Source: DMER64 sp049652385 (GTDB lineage: Bacteria > Bacteroidota > Bacteroidia > Bacteroidales > UBA932). From it: DNA of 64,000 bases. This document shows, piece after piece, positions 60,301 through 64,000 of this stretch. How positions within the stretch are numbered: position 1 is the stretch's first letter; each line of letters starts with the position of its first letter. The stretch covers positions 1-64,000 of the forward strand of contig JBASDX010000003.1 of the NCBI GenBank assembly GCA_049652385.1, read 5' to 3'. The notes beneath the pieces were generated by a model that worked only from the letters and a program-made list of their open reading frames with translations, had not been told where the DNA came from and searched no databases. A program made the translations under genes and the position numbers.

Positions 60301-62327
60301 AATAATTCCAAAAATTCGTTTTCGTTTATGATGGGGATTCCCAATTCCATGGCTTTTTTCATTTTGGAAGGACCTGTTTTTTCTCCGGCCAGAAAATAGT
60401 CCGTTTGACCGCTGATGGCTGCCAAAACCTTGCCGCCGTGTGCCAGGATGGTTTGTTTGATCTCGTCTCTGGAGCGGCTGAACGTACCGGAAATAACAAA
60501 ACGTTTGTCTTGCAAAACCTGTGACAGCCGTTCCACATTTGTTTCCTCTTGTTCAAACCGCAATCCGGCCTTCTGCAATCGCGCTATCCATTCCCTGTTT
60601 GCCGGTGCCTGAAAAAAAGCAAGGATTGACCGGGCTATTTTTTCTCCGATTTCCGGGGCTTCCTTCAATTCTTCATAACCGGCGTTTTCGATGGCTTGTA
60701 ACGATCCAAAATGGGTTGCCAGGTATACGGCCGTGGTTTCTCCCACAAACGGAATCCCCAGAGCGTACAACATGCGGGCAAAAGGAACGCTTTTAGATAC
60801 AGACAGGCTTCTGAGCAGGTTTTCCGTAGATTTAGGCCCCCAGTTTTCCAGAACGTTCAATAGCTCCGGTGTAAGACTGTATAAATCGGCGGGGTTCTTC
60901 GCCAGTCCTTTGTTATAAAGTTGTTCTATAAGGGCTTGTCCTCCCAGGATGTTCATGGCTTTGCGGCTCATAAAATGGGCAATCTTGCCTTTGATTTGCG
61001 GAGGACAGCCCAGGTTATTGGGGCAAAAATGTTTGGCCTCTTCCGGTTCTTTTTCCAGAAGGGTGCCGCATTCGGGACAATGTGTGATGTACCGGAAAGG
61101 TTCTGTATGCGCCGGTCGCATTCCCAGGTCCACTCCAACGACTTTGGGTATGATTTCTCCTCCTTTCTCAATAAAAACAGCATCTCCCAACCGGATATCG
61201 TGCAAAGCAATCTGGTCTGCGTTGTGCAAAGAGGCGCGTTTGACCGTCGTGCCGGAAAGAAGTACCGGTTCCAGGTTGGCAACCGGAGTGATGACGCCTG
61301 TTCTGCCTACCTGAAAATCAACCGATAGCAAACGTGTTGTCGCCTGTTCCGCTTTGAACTTGTACGCTGTGGCCCAACGCGGGCTTTTTGCGGTCATACC
61401 CAATTGTTTATGAAGGTTGAAGGCGTTTACCTTGATGACAACACCGTCTGTTGCCATGGGAAGGTTATGGCGTTCTTTATCCCAGAAATCCAGGAAAGCC
61501 TCTATTTCCTCTGTATTTTTACACAGTTTTCTGTGCTGAGAGACCGGAAAACCCCATTGTGCAGCACACTCCAGCGCCTGCCATTGCGTAGTTACACCTG
61601 CAGTTTCTGTAACCAAATGGTACAGATAACATTCTAATCCCCGCCGTTCCACTTCATCTGCCGAGAGTAATTTTAAGGTGCCGGCCGCGGCATTGCGCGG
61701 ATTGGCAAAAGGAGGCTCTTCCGTTTCTTCCCTGATGCGGTTGAGTTCTTCAAAACGGTTGAAGGGCATGACGATTTCACCGCGTATTTCAAAAGATGAA
61801 GGGTAGGGGAAGGGAAAACTTCCTGCAGGTTGTAATTGAACAGGAACAGAGGCTATACGCAGGACATTGACCGTAACATCGTCTCCGTAGGTGCCGTCCC
61901 CGCGGGTCAAAGCCCGTACCAGCCGTCCGTTTTCATAAGAAAGGCAGATGGCCGTACCGTCCAGTTTCAATTCGCATACGTATTCCAAATCATCGGCTTC
62001 GGAAGACAAGGTTTTGCGTATTCGGTTATGAAATTCTTGCAACTCTTGCCGGTCGTATGTGTTACTCAGAGAAAGCATGGGTACTTTGTGACGTACCCGC
62101 CGGAAAGCCGTGCCCACAGCTTCCAGGTCGCTTCCTACCAGTTGCGTGGGGGAATCCTCTGTGGCCAGATTGGGGTATTTTTGCTCTAAAGCCGTCAATT
62201 CCTGAATGAGCAGATCGTATTCAAAATCAGAAATTTTTGGAGCGTTCAGAACATAATAGTTACGGTTGTGTTCCCGTATGGCTTCTTTCAATTCCCGTAT
62301 TCTTTCAACGGCTCTGCTTGCGTTCAT
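60297..62327 (-). CDS. ligA: NAD-dependent DNA ligase
   Basis: 676 aa, full size. Adenylation Lys in CELKLDGTAICL (about 122), OB domain, four-Cys zinc finger (CPECGTLLEKEPEEAKHFCP...C), helix-hairpin-helix set, C-terminal BRCT domain. Joins nicks in replication and repair. The start is 15 bp after the recQ stop. Confidence 0.95.
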   Translation of the reverse strand: MNASRAVERIRELKEAIREHNRNYYVLNAPKISDFEYDLLIQELTALEQKYPNLATEDSPTQLVGSDLEAVGTAFRRVRHKVPMLSLSNTYDRQELQEFHNRIRKTLSSEADDLEYVCELKLDGTAICLSYENGRLVRALTRGDGTYGDDVTVNVLRIASVPVQLQPAGSFPFPYPSSFEIRGEIVMPFNRFEELNRIREETEEPPFANPRNAAAGTLKLLSADEVERRGLECYLYHLVTETAGVTTQWQALECAAQWGFPVSQHRKLCKNTEEIEAFLDFWDKERHNLPMATDGVVIKVNAFNLHKQLGMTAKSPRWATAYKFKAEQATTRLLSVDFQVGRTGVITPVANLEPVLLSGTTVKRASLHNADQIALHDIRLGDAVFIEKGGEIIPKVVGVDLGMRPAHTEPFRYITHCPECGTLLEKEPEEAKHFCPNNLGCPPQIKGKIAHFMSRKAMNILGGQALIEQLYNKGLAKNPADLYSLTPELLNVLENWGPKSTENLLRSLSVSKSVPFARMLYALGIPFVGETTAVYLATHFGSLQAIENAGYEELKEAPEIGEKIARSILAFFQAPANREWIARLQKAGLRFEQEETNVERLSQVLQDKRFVISGTFSRSRDEIKQTILAHGGKVLAAISGQTDYFLAGEKTGPSKMKKAMELGIPIINENEFLELL

Positions 62328-62342
62328 GAGGTAAAGATAAAA

Positions 62343-64000
62343 CTAAGTTTGAAAAATGCTGTCCTCGTCTATGCGAATGTCTCCGTTTTCTGCCATGGCG
62401 CGCAATACGTCCAATACTATGTTTTCCGATTCTGTAAAGAGCAACGGCAATTGTTGTATGTGTACCGGTCCTTTTTGTAACGTATCGGCAATTTTTGCAG
62501 CAATGCGTTCAAATGTTTGTTGCGGGTCCTTCTCTTCTGCCTTCTCCAGACATACGTCACATATGCCGCAATCTTTGGCCGTTCCTTCTCCAAAATAAGC
62601 CAGTAATTGTTTGCTGCGGCAGGGACTGTCTGAACGTGCATATTGCAACATGGCTTCCATACGGCGGTACCAGCTGTCTTTACGTTGCAGGAAACCGGCG
62701 GGATTCAAGTATACGCTGCCCGGTTGCAGCCTCTGGGCATGCAAAAATACTTGCGGACTTTTGTTTTTGGGTACATAGCTGATGATGCCCATACGCGATA
62801 ATTGGATAAGGTATTCCGTAATGACGGCCGGCGCTTGCCGGCTTACACGCGAAAGGTACGATTCGTCTATGGACACAAACCCGTTAAAGAGCCCGGTATA
62901 GGAACGCAGCAACAGTTTTATGAAGGTATCGAGACCGGGGTTGGCTATTTGGACTTTATACAATTCGTCCCTGTTTACCTGAAAATGAATACGCGAAGGA
63001 TTGTCAATTTCTTCCGTTAGAGATATATAGCCTTCCTGTTCCAGGTATTGGAGGGCATACCATAGGGTAGCAGGGTGTTTTCCCCGGTGTTTGGCAAAAG
63101 CCTCGGGACTGAAAGCAAATTGCTGTTCTGCTCCTTCACCGTATCCGAGACCCAAAAAAGCGTACAAGTCCTGATACGTTTCTTTTACGAAATCGGGGTT
63201 GGGGAAGGAGATGTTGAAAATCTGTTTAAGGCGGCGCTCATCTGAGGGGTTGTACAGCAATACGGCGTAAGCTTTTTGACCGTCGCGTCCGGCCCTTCCG
63301 GCTTCCTGAAAGTACGCTTCGGGTGCATCGGGAACATCAAAATGGCATACAAACCGAACGTCCGGTTTGTCGATACCCATACCAAAAGCATTTGTTGCCA
63401 CCATGATACGAATGTCTCCCTTTTTCCAGGCTTCCTGCCCGGCCATTCGCCGCTGTGCATCCATGCCGGCGTGGTAAGCATCGGCTTTGTGGCCGTTAAA
63501 AAGGAGAAATTCGGCAATTTCTGCCGTTTTCTTTCGTTCCCTTACGTACACCAGCCCGCTTCCTTTCACGCCGTTGGCTATACGCAGAAGCTGTCCCAGT
63601 TTATCTTCGGTTTTACGAACCACGTAGGCCAGGTTGCTCCGTTCGAAAGATGTTTGATAGACATTATGGTTTTTGCGGAAGCCGAGTTTTTGTTTGATGT
63701 CTTCCACTACTTGCGGAGTGGCGGTGGCTGTCAGGGCAAGGGTGGGAATGTGGGGAAAGAGCTCCCGGAATTCAGAAATACGCAGGTAAGAAGGCCGGAA
63801 ATCGTAACCCCATTGCGATATGCAGTGGGCTTCGTCAACGACCAGGATGGAGGGATCCATTTTGCATACCCGCTCCTTAAACAAATAAGTACCCAATCGT
63901 TCCGGAGAAAGGTACAGGAATTTATAATTGCCATAAATGGCATTATCCAGGGCAACGTCAATTTCATAATTGCTCATGCCGGAATGTACGCTTACGGCTT
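62343..64000 (-). CDS. recQ: RecQ-type ATP-dependent DNA helicase (5' end cut by window)
   Basis: The frame is open to the window edge (AVSVHSGMSNYE...), so the start and the Walker A motif are missing. Visible: DEAH box LVVDEAHCISQWGYDFRPSY, GLVYVRERKKTAE, ATNAFGMGIDKPDVRFVCHFD, QEAGRAGRDGQ and a four-Cys zinc site (CRSKQLL...CGICDVC). No HRDC domain follows; the C-terminus is a short winged-helix-like part. Unwinds DNA in repair. First visible gene of the recQ-ligA-fprA-rel row. Confidence 0.93.
   Translation of the reverse strand, partial: AVSVHSGMSNYEIDVALDNAIYGNYKFLYLSPERLGTYLFKERVCKMDPSILVVDEAHCISQWGYDFRPSYLRISEFRELFPHIPTLALTATATPQVVEDIKQKLGFRKNHNVYQTSFERSNLAYVVRKTEDKLGQLLRIANGVKGSGLVYVRERKKTAEIAEFLLFNGHKADAYHAGMDAQRRMAGQEAWKKGDIRIMVATNAFGMGIDKPDVRFVCHFDVPDAPEAYFQEAGRAGRDGQKAYAVLLYNPSDERRLKQIFNISFPNPDFVKETYQDLYAFLGLGYGEGAEQQFAFSPEAFAKHRGKHPATLWYALQYLEQEGYISLTEEIDNPSRIHFQVNRDELYKVQIANPGLDTFIKLLLRSYTGLFNGFVSIDESYLSRVSRQAPAVITEYLIQLSRMGIISYVPKNKSPQVFLHAQRLQPGSVYLNPAGFLQRKDSWYRRMEAMLQYARSDSPCRSKQLLAYFGEGTAKDCGICDVCLEKAEEKDPQQTFERIAAKIADTLQKGPVHIQQLPLLFTESENIVLDVLRAMAENGDIRIDEDSIFQT

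Overview
The window reads as chromosomal DNA of a Bacteroidales-type Bacteroidota bacterium. Evidence: most promoters I can find carry the Bacteroidota -7 element TAnnTTTG, almost no gene has a Shine-Dalgarno sequence, and the protein families are typical of the group (FISUMP lipoprotein, S46 dipeptidyl-peptidase, Big_5 lipoprotein, flavodiiron protein, the MGGFFG form of the PurF family). An ackA-ptb-buk cluster points to acetate/butyrate fermentation, so a relative of Odoribacteraceae or Porphyromonadaceae is plausible; genus is not decidable from the sequence alone.

Layout. 1-2.3 kb: edge remnant, a surface lipoprotein and a tiny 44-aa gene upstream of it. 2.3-6.8 kb, divergent: a tight four-gene operon (HPr-kinase-like/S26 fusion, PqqD-type RRE protein, nucleotidyltransferase, ABC exporter) that looks like RiPP maturation/export machinery; the 44-aa peptide has a YxxP motif and is a candidate substrate. 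6.8-17.2 kb: atypical SDR, RAYT transposase 1 between two REPINs, fsa, flavodoxin-like gene, clpC, gyrA, TPR protein. 17.3-20.6 kb: ackA-ptb-buk on the minus strand. 20.7-26.6 kb: comEC, RAYT transposase 2 between two REPINs, PurF-like protein, RRM protein. 26.8-35.7 kb (minus): two previously unmarked tiny hydrophobic peptides, a DPP11-like peptidase, glycosyltransferase, flippase, ugd and a fused RmlA-RmlB. 35.7-47.2 kb: BtuF-like lipoprotein, tRNA-Thr, MlrC-like peptidase, HI0933 flavoprotein, exonuclease, dnaN, a fused LpxB-Ogt, surE, gapA, glycosyltransferase and methyltransferase. 47.2-53.1 kb: M16 protease, C69 dipeptidase, NfeD-like protein. 53.1-64 kb: a seven-gene minus-strand cluster recQ-ligA-fprA-rel-Big_5 lipoprotein-OMP-ispG.

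Three themes stand out. (1) A possible RiPP-like system at 2.1-6.8 kb. (2) Three families of short palindromic repeats. Two have their own RAYT in the window and form 109-bp REPINs (five copies, all the same length). A third, orphan family sits in or at the ends of genes, supplies stop codons, extends a signal peptide and forms the joint of the RmlA-RmlB fusion. (3) Two adjacent 32-34 aa hydrophobic peptides with their own promoter. Many proteins also carry in-frame low-complexity insertions, often containing the 9-mer GGCCGAGGC.
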